A program made the translations under genes and the position numbers. Below the pieces are notes generated by a model, which saw only the letters and a program-made list of their open reading frames with translations, searched no databases and was not told the DNA's origin. DNA of 64,000 nucleotides from Streptomyces violaceoruber. GTDB taxonomy: Bacteria > Actinomycetota > Actinomycetes > Streptomycetales > Streptomycetaceae. The DNA lies in assembly GCA_000720805.1 (NCBI GenBank), contig JODI01000038.1, positions 22,826-86,825 on the forward strand. Reading direction: 5' to 3'. Below are positions 28,942 through 38,486 of the stretch, in pieces (within the stretch, counting starts at the first letter, position 1; each line of letters starts with the position of its first letter).

Positions 28942-29538
28942 ATGTCAACAGAGAGCTCAGCAGAGAGCTCAGCGCAGAGCTCAGTGGAGAGCTCGGCAGA
29001 GAGTCCCTCCGCCGCGAGTCCCGAAGTCACCGCAAAAGCCATCACCGTCCGGCGTGCCCGTACCGGCGATGTCCCGGCCGTGCGCCGTCTCCTTGACGCG
29101 TACGTCCGTGGCGGCATCCTGCTGGACAAAGCGACGGTGACGCTTTACGAGGACATCCAGGAGTTCTGGGTCGCCGAACGGGACGACAACGCCGAGGTCG
29201 TGGGCTGTGGCGCCCTGCACGTGATGTGGGAAGACCTCGCGGAAGTCCGTACTCTCGCCGTGAAGCCCGGACTGAAGGGCGCCGGTGTCGGCCATCAGCT
29301 GCTGGAGAAGTTGCTGCACACAGCGCGCTGGCTCGGTGTTCGTCGCGTTTTCTGTCTGACCTTCGAAGTGGACTTCTTCGGCAAGCACGGCTTCGTGGAG
29401 ATCGGCGAGACACCCGTCGACACCGATGTCTACGCGGAGCTCCTGCGTTCCTATGACGAAGGCGTGGCGGAGTTCCTCGGTCTCGAACGAGTGAAACCGA
29501 ACACCTTGGGCAACAGCCGGATGCTTCTGCATCTGTGA
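28942..29538 (+). CDS. GNAT acetyltransferase, ArgA/N-acetylglutamate synthase-like
   Basis: 198 residues. The acetyl-CoA site is seen as EVRTLAVKPGLKGAGVGHQLLEKLL. The ending VDFFGKHGFVEIGETPVDTDVYAELLRSYDEGVAEFLGLERVKPNTLGNSRMLLHL resembles the short ArgA-type amino-acid acetyltransferase of M. tuberculosis (Rv2747), so it probably makes N-acetylglutamate for arginine synthesis. Residues 1-22 are an oddity: SSAE-type tandem repeats encoded by 12-bp units. Starts 9 bases after the BlaI-type gene. Confidence 0.85.
   Translation: MSTESSAESSAQSSVESSAESPSAASPEVTAKAITVRRARTGDVPAVRRLLDAYVRGGILLDKATVTLYEDIQEFWVAERDDNAEVVGCGALHVMWEDLAEVRTLAVKPGLKGAGVGHQLLEKLLHTARWLGVRRVFCLTFEVDFFGKHGFVEIGETPVDTDVYAELLRSYDEGVAEFLGLERVKPNTLGNSRMLLHL
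28951..28998 (+). repeat. Four 12-bp tandem repeats at the 5' end of the GNAT gene
   Basis: Units at 28951-28962, 28963-28974, 28975-28986 and 28987-28998, each close to GAGAGCTCAGCA and each containing GAGCTC. In frame, they encode ESSA, ESSA, QSSV and ESSA. Confidence 0.9.
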
Positions 29539-29711
29539 TCGCCCGGACGGGACAAGGGACGACAAGACGGGATCCGGAAGGCGTATTCCGTCCGGCAGGG
29601 CCCTGCCCAGGTTCCCTATGTCCGAAACGCGCACGTTTCCGGACTGTGGGAGCTCGGTCGGTCTCTCCCAGGGGTTTGTGTTTTTCCGGCAAAAGCGGTT
29701 TGCTTTCCGAC

Positions 29712-29733
29712 GTACTGCAGTACTGCATATAAC
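29712..29733 (+). promoter_or_regulatory. Probable lsr2 promoter with a 12-bp palindrome
   Basis: In the 261-base gap before lsr2, a perfect palindrome GTACTGCAGTAC (29712-29723) is followed by TGCA and a good -10 candidate, TATAAC (29728-29733), 66 bases before the start codon. The -35 is weak. An operator-like palindrome touching the -10 fits autoregulation, but that is inference. Confidence 0.5.
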
Positions 29734-29799
29734 AGGGGGCGGCGAAACGGCGTACGCCGCGGACTCCCGGCCCTCAAGTTATGGATGAAAGGAAATCCG

Positions 29800-30135
29800 G
29801 TGGCACAGAAGGTTCAGGTCCTTCTTGTCGACGACCTCGACGGCGGCGAGGCGGACGAGACTGTCACGTTCGCGTTGGACGGCAAGACGTACGAGATCGA
29901 TCTCACGACCGCCAATGCGGACAAGTTGCGCGGCCTTCTTGAGCCTTACGTGAAGGGCGGTCGCCGTACCGGAGGCCGTGCTTCGGGTGGGCGTGGAAAG
30001 GCGCGCGCTGCTTCCGGCGGCAGCCAGGACACCGCGCAGATCCGCGCCTGGGCGAAGGAGAACGGTTACGAGGTCAATGACCGCGGCCGTGTTCCGCAGA
30101 CCATTCGTGAGGCTTACGAGAAGGCCAACGGCTGA
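29800..30135 (+). CDS. lsr2: Lsr2 nucleoid-associated protein
   Basis: 111 residues. The N-terminal dimerisation domain begins MAQKVQVLLVDDLDGGEADETV; the C-terminal DNA-binding domain contains IRAWAKENGYEVNDRGRVPQTIREAYEKA with the RGR AT-hook-like minor-groove contact. Lsr2 silences AT-rich and horizontally acquired genes and, in Streptomyces, cryptic secondary-metabolite clusters. The GTG start at 29800 has AAAGGA 7 bases upstream. Confidence 0.96.
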   Translation: MAQKVQVLLVDDLDGGEADETVTFALDGKTYEIDLTTANADKLRGLLEPYVKGGRRTGGRASGGRGKARAASGGSQDTAQIRAWAKENGYEVNDRGRVPQTIREAYEKANG

Positions 30136-30182
30136 TCGACGGATCCGGCGCAGCGTGGATCCTGCCCGACGCGGGGCCTGGC

Positions 30183-30992
30183 TCAGTGCCGGGCCAGAGG
30201 GACGGCCGACGGCAGGGCGCACGCGTGTCGCAGCCGCAGGCGGTGGCATTGCGTCGCCACCGTGTTCAGAACGCGTACGAGATCGGGGGCGCCCCCAACG
30301 CCCCCACCGCGCCCCACGGCCGACAGCGTCGGCAGCGAGGCCTCGACCTCGCCCCCAGGCTCGGGGGGCCGCACCCACACGGCGGCCCCTTGCGCGGCCC
30401 CCGAGCGGTCAACGGGCAGCGCCCACAGCCCGGCCGGCCCCGCCGACCCCGGAAGCCGCGGTTCGGACACGGACCCGGGTCGGCGCGTCAGCCCCGCCGC
30501 CATGGCCGCCCCCGCTTCGGAAAGCAGCGGCGCGTCCATCACCCCTCCCTCGCCGATCATCGTGAGGTCGAGCGGCAGTGAGCCCCACTCCAGCCAGTCC
30601 AGCACCCCTGGTACGTCCTCCGTGCTGCCCGCCGCCACCAGGATCCGCATCCGGCCGCCCTGCAGGGCCACCGGGGAGGTCGCGGCGAGGTGCCGCAGGG
30701 CCGCCCGTCCCGCCTCGGCCGGGACGTCCAGGACGTCGAAGCGCGGACCCACGCGGAGCCGTACCGGGCGGGCGGGGTCTCCTGGAGTTCCCGGAGTTCC
30801 GGCGGGTCCCGCAGGGACGGGCACTGTCGGCCAGCCCAGATCGTTCTCGTACCACCGGCGGATCTCGTACCACCGGCGGATTTCCTCCTGCGGACAGATC
30901 TCCTCGCCCGGATCGAGCGGCCGACGGGGGAACGGGACCGTGGGCGGAGTCGTGGGGAGGTCCGTGGTGATCGGAGGGAGGGCGCCAACCAT
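30183..30992 (-). CDS. SCO3374-family protein, degenerate primase/polymerase-like
   Basis: 269 residues. I recognise this as the SCO3374-type hypothetical of Streptomyces. Parts resemble the N-terminal domain of actinobacterial bifunctional primase-polymerase proteins: IRRWYENDLGWPTVP, then GPRFDVLDVPAEAGRAALRHL and LDLTMIGEGG. The catalytic acidic/cysteine motifs expected of an active enzyme are not evident. Residues around 40-52 contain a perfect 6-residue duplication (EIRRWY twice). The start is uncertain since no ribosome site precedes the ATG at 30992. Function unknown. Confidence 0.7.
   Translation of the reverse strand: MVGALPPITTDLPTTPPTVPFPRRPLDPGEEICPQEEIRRWYEIRRWYENDLGWPTVPVPAGPAGTPGTPGDPARPVRLRVGPRFDVLDVPAEAGRAALRHLAATSPVALQGGRMRILVAAGSTEDVPGVLDWLEWGSLPLDLTMIGEGGVMDAPLLSEAGAAMAAGLTRRPGSVSEPRLPGSAGPAGLWALPVDRSGAAQGAAVWVRPPEPGGEVEASLPTLSAVGRGGGVGGAPDLVRVLNTVATQCHRLRLRHACALPSAVPLARH
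30845..30880 (-). repeat. Perfect 18-bp tandem duplication in the SCO3374-like gene
   Basis: Two identical 18-bp units, 30845-30862 and 30863-30880 (TCTCGTACCACCGGCGGA on the + strand), in frame, duplicating the hexapeptide EIRRWY. Confidence 0.95.
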
Positions 30993-31204
30993 GCCAAGCG
31001 CAACCGTCGAAAAGGCGCGCAAGTTACGCTCTGTGGTCCTGCGAATGCACAGAGTGCCGGAAATGGGGGCGTGCGGGAGCGCGGCGGAGCACAAGGTTGT
31101 TCGCCCATAGCGGAGGGAACGGGGGCGCGCGGCATGGACTGTCAGTGCGAGCGGGTAAGACATCCCTAGTGGGAGGGGGCGACACGCAGGACAGGCCGTC
31201 TCAC

Positions 31205-31218
31205 GTTCGCCATCGGCG
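31205..31218. promoter_or_regulatory. Candidate ClgR-type box upstream of clpC
   Basis: GTTCGC-CATCG-GCG, i.e. GTTCGC, five bases, GCG. This is close to the recalled consensus for ClgR, the activator of clp and lon genes in Streptomyces. It lies 229 bases before the clpC start in the 441-base gap that also holds a SigR-like promoter. Confidence 0.45.
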
Positions 31219-31249
31219 TAGTGATGGTGGGGGTAACAGCTTGGCCTGC

Positions 31250-31276
31250 GGGAACATCGTCTCGCACCATCAGGTT
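31250..31276 (+). promoter_or_regulatory. Candidate SigR promoter of clpC
   Basis: GGGAAC (31250-31255), exactly 18 bases, then GTTGG (from 31274). The recalled SigR consensus is GGAAT-N18-GTT. It would drive clpC upon thiol-oxidative stress, with a 5' leader of about 150 bases. The rest of the 30993-31433 gap shows an imperfect hairpin near 31349-31365 and no gene. Confidence 0.5.
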
Positions 31277-31433
31277 GGAGCATATGTCGGCGTTCGGGGT
31301 CAGGAGGCAGTGTTGGTTCTCGGTCCGGTGTCGGCAGTTGGAATGAGCGGTCCCCGCTTGCGGGACTAAGCTGCGGAAGGACAGGGAGGGGAAGTTCCCC
31401 CCACTGCCTGACCGCTCTGAGGAGCGATTAACG

Positions 31434-33959
<2,526 letters not shown>

Positions 33960-33997
33960 GCCTCAGGGCTGCCGAGCCTCACGGCCGCGGAGCCACG

Positions 33998-34033
33998 GAA
34001 AGGGGCCGGTGCTTTCGAGCACCGGCCCCTTTC
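33998..34033. terminator. Bidirectional terminator between clpC and the HAD phosphatase gene
   Basis: 15-bp perfect stem (arms 33998-34012 and 34019-34033) with loop TTTCGA; core AAAGGGGCCGGTGC. A/T runs at both ends of the stem allow use from either direction, fitting the convergent flanking genes. Confidence 0.85.
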
Positions 34034-34076
34034 GCGCGCCTTGGGGCGGGTCAGGGTCGCCTGCCGGGTGGGCGGT

Positions 34077-34745
34077 TTATGACAACTGACCGTCGTAGTC
34101 CGGCAGTTTGTACGTCTTCTCGGCGTGGCCGCCCGAGAGGTCCGTGGCGCTGTTGCCGATGTTCGCGATGATCGTGTAGCCCTTGGACTCGATGTCGACG
34201 CGCTGGGCCGTCTTGTAGGTGGCGACGTCCTTGAAGAGGTCCGTGAAACCGCGGACGTAGAGCCCGGAGACCCGGTAGCCGACGTGGTCGAGGTTGTAGT
34301 CGGTCACCGAGGCGATGATCCCCGGACGGGCCGTGACGAAGAACAGCGATACGCCGTGCTCCTGCGCGTACTTGGCGACGGTCAGGACGGGCTTGTTGGC
34401 CGGCTGGGGGTAGCTGAACCCGAAGTCGGTCTCCAGGGTGGTGTTGTCGACGTCGAAGACGATCGCCTGTTTCTCGCCCGGCTTCGTCGCCGCTGTGCGC
34501 TGCTTCAGATAGGGCAGGGCCTGGTCCATCACGGCCTGGCAGTCCTGCTGCCAGGTCGCGTAGGCGACGTCCTCGGCAGCCGCGGCGGTGGCCGTGACCG
34601 TGGCGGTGACAGCGGTCGTCGTGGAGGTCGTGGAGGTGCTCGTGGTGGTCGTCGCGGCCTCGGCGGGGACGGCCAGGGCCGCGAGGGCGGCGGTGGAGAC
34701 GGCGGTGACGGCTGCGCGGCGCGCCCAGGGGCGTCTCGTGGTCAT
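34077..34745 (-). CDS. Secreted HAD-family acid phosphatase
   Basis: 222 residues. A signal peptide with paired-Arg n-region (TRRPWARRAAVTAV) and AxA cleavage near residue 30, then a 25-residue Thr/Ser/Ala/Val linker. HAD motif I is IVFDVDNTTLETD, motif II FFVTARPG, and the C-terminal region has IANIGNSATDLSGG in the motif III/IV position. Resembles class B/plant vegetative-storage-type acid phosphatases. Probably a surface or secreted phosphomonoesterase for phosphate scavenging. Confidence 0.88.
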   Translation of the reverse strand: MTTRRPWARRAAVTAVSTAALAALAVPAEAATTTTSTSTTSTTTAVTATVTATAAAAEDVAYATWQQDCQAVMDQALPYLKQRTAATKPGEKQAIVFDVDNTTLETDFGFSYPQPANKPVLTVAKYAQEHGVSLFFVTARPGIIASVTDYNLDHVGYRVSGLYVRGFTDLFKDVATYKTAQRVDIESKGYTIIANIGNSATDLSGGHAEKTYKLPDYDGQLS

Positions 34746-35195
34746 GTGGGGGTTCCTCTCACGTCCGGACGTTCTGCAGTTGTCGGGTGCATGCTCGTAG
34801 GTGAGGGTGGCGCGAGGGGAACCGTAGGGTTACTGGTCGGTAAGTCGCCAGAGACGTGCGTCACATGACGGTGGTTCATTGAAGATCGGGAGCAGGGCGG
34901 CCGGTGACAAGCAGCACAGGCTATTTGTCCGGTACTACCCGAAATAGTGGTAACGGCGGACAGATCGAAGGCCGTATTTCAGCTCAAATCCCCCGGTAAA
35001 TTGCCCTAATTAAAAGCGATTGCACCTTATGGTTCATCTGTCAAGAAGGGTGAATCTTTGGGATGAAGTACTAGTTTCTGTCGTAGAACAGTTGTTTGGG
35101 GGTATGTGGGGCCGGCGGTTACCAAGGGATGGCTCCATCCGGCGGATGTCCGTGCGCCGGGTGGCTTTTCTGTCCCCGTCCCCATGAGGTTCCGC
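34746..35195. other. 450-base intergenic region, unusually AT-rich for this genome
   Basis: Between the divergent HAD phosphatase and M23 peptidase genes. Roughly 34960-35100 is clearly lower in GC than its surroundings (for example CTAATTAAAAGCGATT near 35007). It must hold both promoters. I see a short hairpin, GGATGG-CT-CCATCC (35127-35140), but no convincing riboswitch or gene. Confidence 0.5.
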
Positions 35196-35798
35196 ATGTC
35201 CCCGCGTGTCTCGTCCCGTTCTTCCCGTACGTCCGTCCTGCGCACCCGCGCGGCTGTGCTGGCAACCGGCCTCGGAGTGTCGGTCGCGCTGGGGGCGGGG
35301 GTCGCGGCCGCCGCCACCCCCGCGGCGGCCACCACCGCAACCGTCGTCCACCGCCAGACCGCCGCCGCCAAGAAGGCCGCGTCCTGGATCGACCCGGTGA
35401 AGAACTACAAGCTGTCAGCGGGCTTCGCCCAGGCCGGTGCCAGGTGGCAGACCACCCACAGCGGTCAGGACTTCGCCGTGCCGAGCGGCACCAACGTCAT
35501 GGCCGCGCACGGCGGCACCGTCGTCAAGGCGGGCGGCAACGGCGCCGGTGACGGTCCCGCGTACGGCAACGCCATCGTCATCAGGCACGGCAACGGGACG
35601 TACTCGCAGTACGCCCACCTGTCCCGCATCGACGTGAGGATCGGCCAGATCGTCGGAACCGGTCAGCACATCGCCCTGTCGGGCAACACCGGCAACTCCA
35701 CCGGACCGCACCTGCACTTCGAGATCCGTACGACCCCGAACTACGGCTCGGCCATAGACCCGGTCGCCTTCCTGCACTCCAAGGGCGTGAAGGTCTGA
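35196..35798 (+). CDS. Secreted M23-family peptidase (LytM-type)
   Basis: 200 residues: signal peptide (RTRAAVLATGLGVSVALGAGVAAAA, cleavage after about residue 40) and a lysostaphin-like peptidase domain with HSGQDFAVPSGTNV (zinc-ligand His and Asp), GNAIVIRHGNG, and the HLHFEIR motif. Acts on peptidoglycan peptide cross-links outside the cell. The ATG at 35196 is preferred because GAGG is 6 bases upstream; 35184 is an in-frame alternative. Confidence 0.92.
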   Translation: MSPRVSSRSSRTSVLRTRAAVLATGLGVSVALGAGVAAAATPAAATTATVVHRQTAAAKKAASWIDPVKNYKLSAGFAQAGARWQTTHSGQDFAVPSGTNVMAAHGGTVVKAGGNGAGDGPAYGNAIVIRHGNGTYSQYAHLSRIDVRIGQIVGTGQHIALSGNTGNSTGPHLHFEIRTTPNYGSAIDPVAFLHSKGVKV

Positions 35799-35822
35799 GG
35801 GTGAGCCTGCCGGGGTGACGGC

Positions 35823-36419
35823 CTAGGCCCTCCGGGTCCCCTCGTGGGCCTGGGTCACCAGATCCGTCGCGACCTCCAGGACCGCCTTGCGCTTCTCCTC
35901 CGGAGAGGCGTTCAGGTCCTGGAGGAAGTGCATCCCGGCGTGCAGGGTGAAGATCGCGCTGACGCAGCGGACCTGGTCGTGGAGGGCCGCGTCCGGGTCG
36001 ACGATGATCTCGCGCAGGCCCTGCATGCGCTCCTTGAAGGTCTCGCCGACCCGCAGTTCCCGTACCGCCGCCTGGTTCTCCTGCATGAAGCGGAACAGCG
36101 GTGCCGCGCCGGCCAGGATCTCGCTGTACCGGCGTACGATCTCCTGCTTGGTCTCCAGCGTGTGCGGCTGCTGCCGGCCCCACTCGATCAGGTCGAGGAT
36201 CGGCCGTGTCCGGTCCTCGTAGACGCTGACGAGGATCTCTTCCTTGGTCTTGAAGTGGTAGTACAGAGCAGCCTTGGTGACGTCCAGGTGCTCGGCGATC
36301 TCGCGCAGGGAGGTCTTCTCGTAGCCCTGCTCGGCGAAGAGGTCGAGGGCCACGTCCTGGATGCGCTGGCGGGTGTTGCCGCGGCGCTGCTGCTTGGTGC
36401 CGTCCATGGTGCCGCCCAT
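35823..36419 (-). CDS. TetR/AcrR-family repressor of the adjacent efflux gene
   Basis: 198 residues. The N-terminal helix-turn-helix is RQRIQDVALDLFAEQGYEKTSLREIAEHLDVTKAALYYHFKTKEEIL; the C-terminal half is a helical ligand domain. Divergent from the MFS gene with a 23-bp inverted repeat in between, a typical repressor/efflux-pump pair. The ATG at 36419 has GGGGAG 8 bases upstream; the open frame extends 5 codons further to a GTG. Confidence 0.92.
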   Translation of the reverse strand: MGGTMDGTKQQRRGNTRQRIQDVALDLFAEQGYEKTSLREIAEHLDVTKAALYYHFKTKEEILVSVYEDRTRPILDLIEWGRQQPHTLETKQEIVRRYSEILAGAAPLFRFMQENQAAVRELRVGETFKERMQGLREIIVDPDAALHDQVRCVSAIFTLHAGMHFLQDLNASPEEKRKAVLEVATDLVTQAHEGTRRA

Positions 36420-36436
36420 CGTCGCACTCCCCAAAA

Positions 36437-36507
36437 ACTTACTTGACGCCCGGCTAGTTACGGGTCTACCTTCCCAGTGTAGTCAACTAGCCGGGCGGCA
36501 AGTAAGT
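36437..36507. promoter_or_regulatory. Twin TetR operators between the tetR and MFS genes
   Basis: Left arm 36437-36459 and right arm 36485-36507 are inverted copies matching at 22 of 23 positions. Each arm is itself a dyad of the ACTAGCC-GGGC-GGCAAGT type. The left copy covers a good -35 for the MFS gene (TTGACG, 36443-36448); the 25-base spacer holds the -10 candidate TACCTT (36467). Occupancy of both sites would shut off both promoters. Confidence 0.8.
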
Positions 36508-36540
36508 GGCCGGCCGGTGCAGCACCCAGGGGAGTGGAAA

Positions 36541-38124
36541 ATGGCGGACACACCGACGGTCGAGCAGGAACCGGAGAAACAACCGAAGAGCGTGCGGGTC
36601 GTGCTGCTCGCGCTCATGATCACCATGATGCTCGCGATGCTCGACAACATGATCGTGGGCACCGCGATGCCGACGATCGTGGGTGAGCTCGGCGGACTCG
36701 AACACCTTTCGTGGGTCGTGACCGGGTACACGCTCGCGACCGCCGCCTCCACCCCGCTGTGGGGCAAGATCGGCGACATGTACGGGCGCAAGGGCGTCTT
36801 CATGAGCTCGATCGTGCTCTTCCTGATCGGCTCCGCGCTCAGCGGTATGGCCCAGGACATGGGGCAGCTGATCGGCTTCCGCGCGATCCAGGGCCTGGGC
36901 GCCGGTGGTCTGATGGTCGGCGTCATGGCGATCATCGGTGACCTGATTCCGCCGCGGGAGCGCGGCAAGTACCAGGGCATGATGGCCGGCGTCATGGCGC
37001 TCGCGATGATAGGGGGACCGCTGGTCGGCGGCACCATCACCGACCACTGGGGCTGGCGCTGGGCGTTCTACATCAACCTGCCGCTCGGCGTGGTGGCGCT
37101 GACTGCGATCAGCGTCGTACTGCACCTGCCGAAGAAGCGGGCGCAGGCGCGGATCGACTACCTGGGCGCCGGACTGCTGACCGTCGGCATCACCGCGATC
37201 GTTCTCGTCACCACCTGGGGCGGTTCGGAGTACGCCTGGACCTCCGCGCGGATCATGGAACTGATCGGGATCGGCGTCGCCGCGCTCATCGGGTTCGTGT
37301 TCTGGCAGACCAAGGCCGCCGAGCCGGTCGTACCGCTGCACATCTTCCGCAGCCGCAACTTCACCCTCATGTCGGTCATCGGCTTCATCACCGGGTTCGT
37401 GATGTTCGGCGCGACCCTCTTCCTGCCGCTGTACCAGCAGTCCGTGCAGGGCGCCTCCGCGACCAACTCCGGTCTGCTGCTCCTGCCGATGCTCGGCGCG
37501 ATGCTGGTGACCTCGATGGTCGCGGGCCGGGTGACCACCAACACCGGCAAGTACAAGATCTTCCCGGTCGTCGGCAGTGTGCTGATGGTCGTCGGGCTGT
37601 ACCTGCTGTCGACGATGGACACCGACACCACCCGGTTCATGTCCGGTGTGTTCATGGCCGTCGTCGGTCTGGGTATGGGCTGCCTGATGCAGATCACCAT
37701 GCTGGTCGCGCAGAACAGCGTGGAGATGAAGGACATGGGCGTCGCGTCCTCGTCCACCACCCTGTTCCGTACGCTCGGCTCCTCCTTCGGTGTCGCGATC
37801 ATGGGCGCGCTCTTCAACAACCGCGTCCAGGACGTCATGGCCGAGCGGGCCGGGGCGGTCGGCTCCAAGCTGACCGAGAAGTCCGCGCAGCTCGACGCGG
37901 CGAGCCTGAAGAAGCTGCCGGTGGTGGCCCGGGAGGCGTACCAGCACGCGGTGTCCTCCGGCACGCACTCGGCGTTCCTGCTCGGCGCGGTGGTCGCGGT
38001 GGTCGCGCTGGCGGCGGCGGTGTTCGTCAAGGAGGTCCCGCTCAAGGGCGCCGGACCGCAGAAGCCGGGCGATGACTCGACCGACGGGGCCGCGGCGCAG
38101 CCGCCCATGGCCGAGGCCGTCTGA
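36541..38124 (+). CDS. MFS drug-efflux transporter, DHA2 family (14 helices)
   Basis: 527 residues with about 14 hydrophobic helices. Motif A is GKIGDMYGRKGVFM; the fifth-helix antiporter signature is seen around MALAMIGGPLVGGTITDHWGWRWAFYINLPLG. DHA2 members such as EmrB and QacA export drugs against protons. The divergent TetR gene and operator pair predict induction by an exported compound. A GGGGAGTGG site precedes the ATG; a terminator follows. Confidence 0.94.
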   Translation: MADTPTVEQEPEKQPKSVRVVLLALMITMMLAMLDNMIVGTAMPTIVGELGGLEHLSWVVTGYTLATAASTPLWGKIGDMYGRKGVFMSSIVLFLIGSALSGMAQDMGQLIGFRAIQGLGAGGLMVGVMAIIGDLIPPRERGKYQGMMAGVMALAMIGGPLVGGTITDHWGWRWAFYINLPLGVVALTAISVVLHLPKKRAQARIDYLGAGLLTVGITAIVLVTTWGGSEYAWTSARIMELIGIGVAALIGFVFWQTKAAEPVVPLHIFRSRNFTLMSVIGFITGFVMFGATLFLPLYQQSVQGASATNSGLLLLPMLGAMLVTSMVAGRVTTNTGKYKIFPVVGSVLMVVGLYLLSTMDTDTTRFMSGVFMAVVGLGMGCLMQITMLVAQNSVEMKDMGVASSSTTLFRTLGSSFGVAIMGALFNNRVQDVMAERAGAVGSKLTEKSAQLDAASLKKLPVVAREAYQHAVSSGTHSAFLLGAVVAVVALAAAVFVKEVPLKGAGPQKPGDDSTDGAAAQPPMAEAV

Positions 38125-38138
38125 CCCGCACGTGAGCT

Positions 38139-38172
38139 GAGGGCCCCCGGAGTGTCCGCCCCGGGGGCCTTC
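38139..38172 (+). terminator. Terminator after the MFS gene
   Basis: Stem with 9-bp perfect core (38142-38150 GGCCCCCGG, 38161-38169), extendable to 12 pairs with one wobble, 10-base loop, 14 bases after the stop codon. Confidence 0.7.
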
Positions 38173-38380
38173 GCATGCCCGGGTCCAGGTGTATTGGCCC
38201 GCAGCGTTGTTCACACGGCTGATTGGCGGCTTGCCTCCGAGTGCGGCGTGGAGGGTCATGTGGCGGAGCCACCTGGCCCGTCGCGCCGTGCGGTGAGCGT
38301 GCGTGCCGGGCGTCGCGACGCCGCGGAGATCCGTCAGAAGGGCCCTGGCGGCGCCGTCAGCGACCCCGCGGCTACGGCAG

Positions 38381-38486
38381 CGGGGAGGTGTGGCATCCCG
38401 TGCAGCCATGGCGCTCCGGGGAGGTGTGGCATCCCGAGTAACCATGGCACTCCGGGGGCCGCTGCAGCCCCGAGGAGCTATGGCAG
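38381..38486. repeat. 36-bp tandem repeats in a convergent intergenic region
   Basis: Two closely matching 36-bp units, 38381-38416 and 38417-38452 (both start CGGGGAGGTGTGGCATCCCG), and a decayed third copy from 38453 running into the end of cseC. The 38125-38477 gap otherwise contains only the MFS terminator and no gene I can support. Confidence 0.85.

Noticed and set aside
34880..35180. A ydaO (c-di-AMP) riboswitch ahead of the M23 peptidase gene
   Set aside because: Such riboswitches often precede Streptomyces wall-hydrolase genes and disA is nearby, but the expected GGGGGACCC and GGGGTGAA(C/T)C blocks in the right order are missing; only GGGTGAATC is seen.
38381..38486. CRISPR array
   Set aside because: The 36-bp units abut without unique spacers, only two are well conserved, and no cas genes are present.
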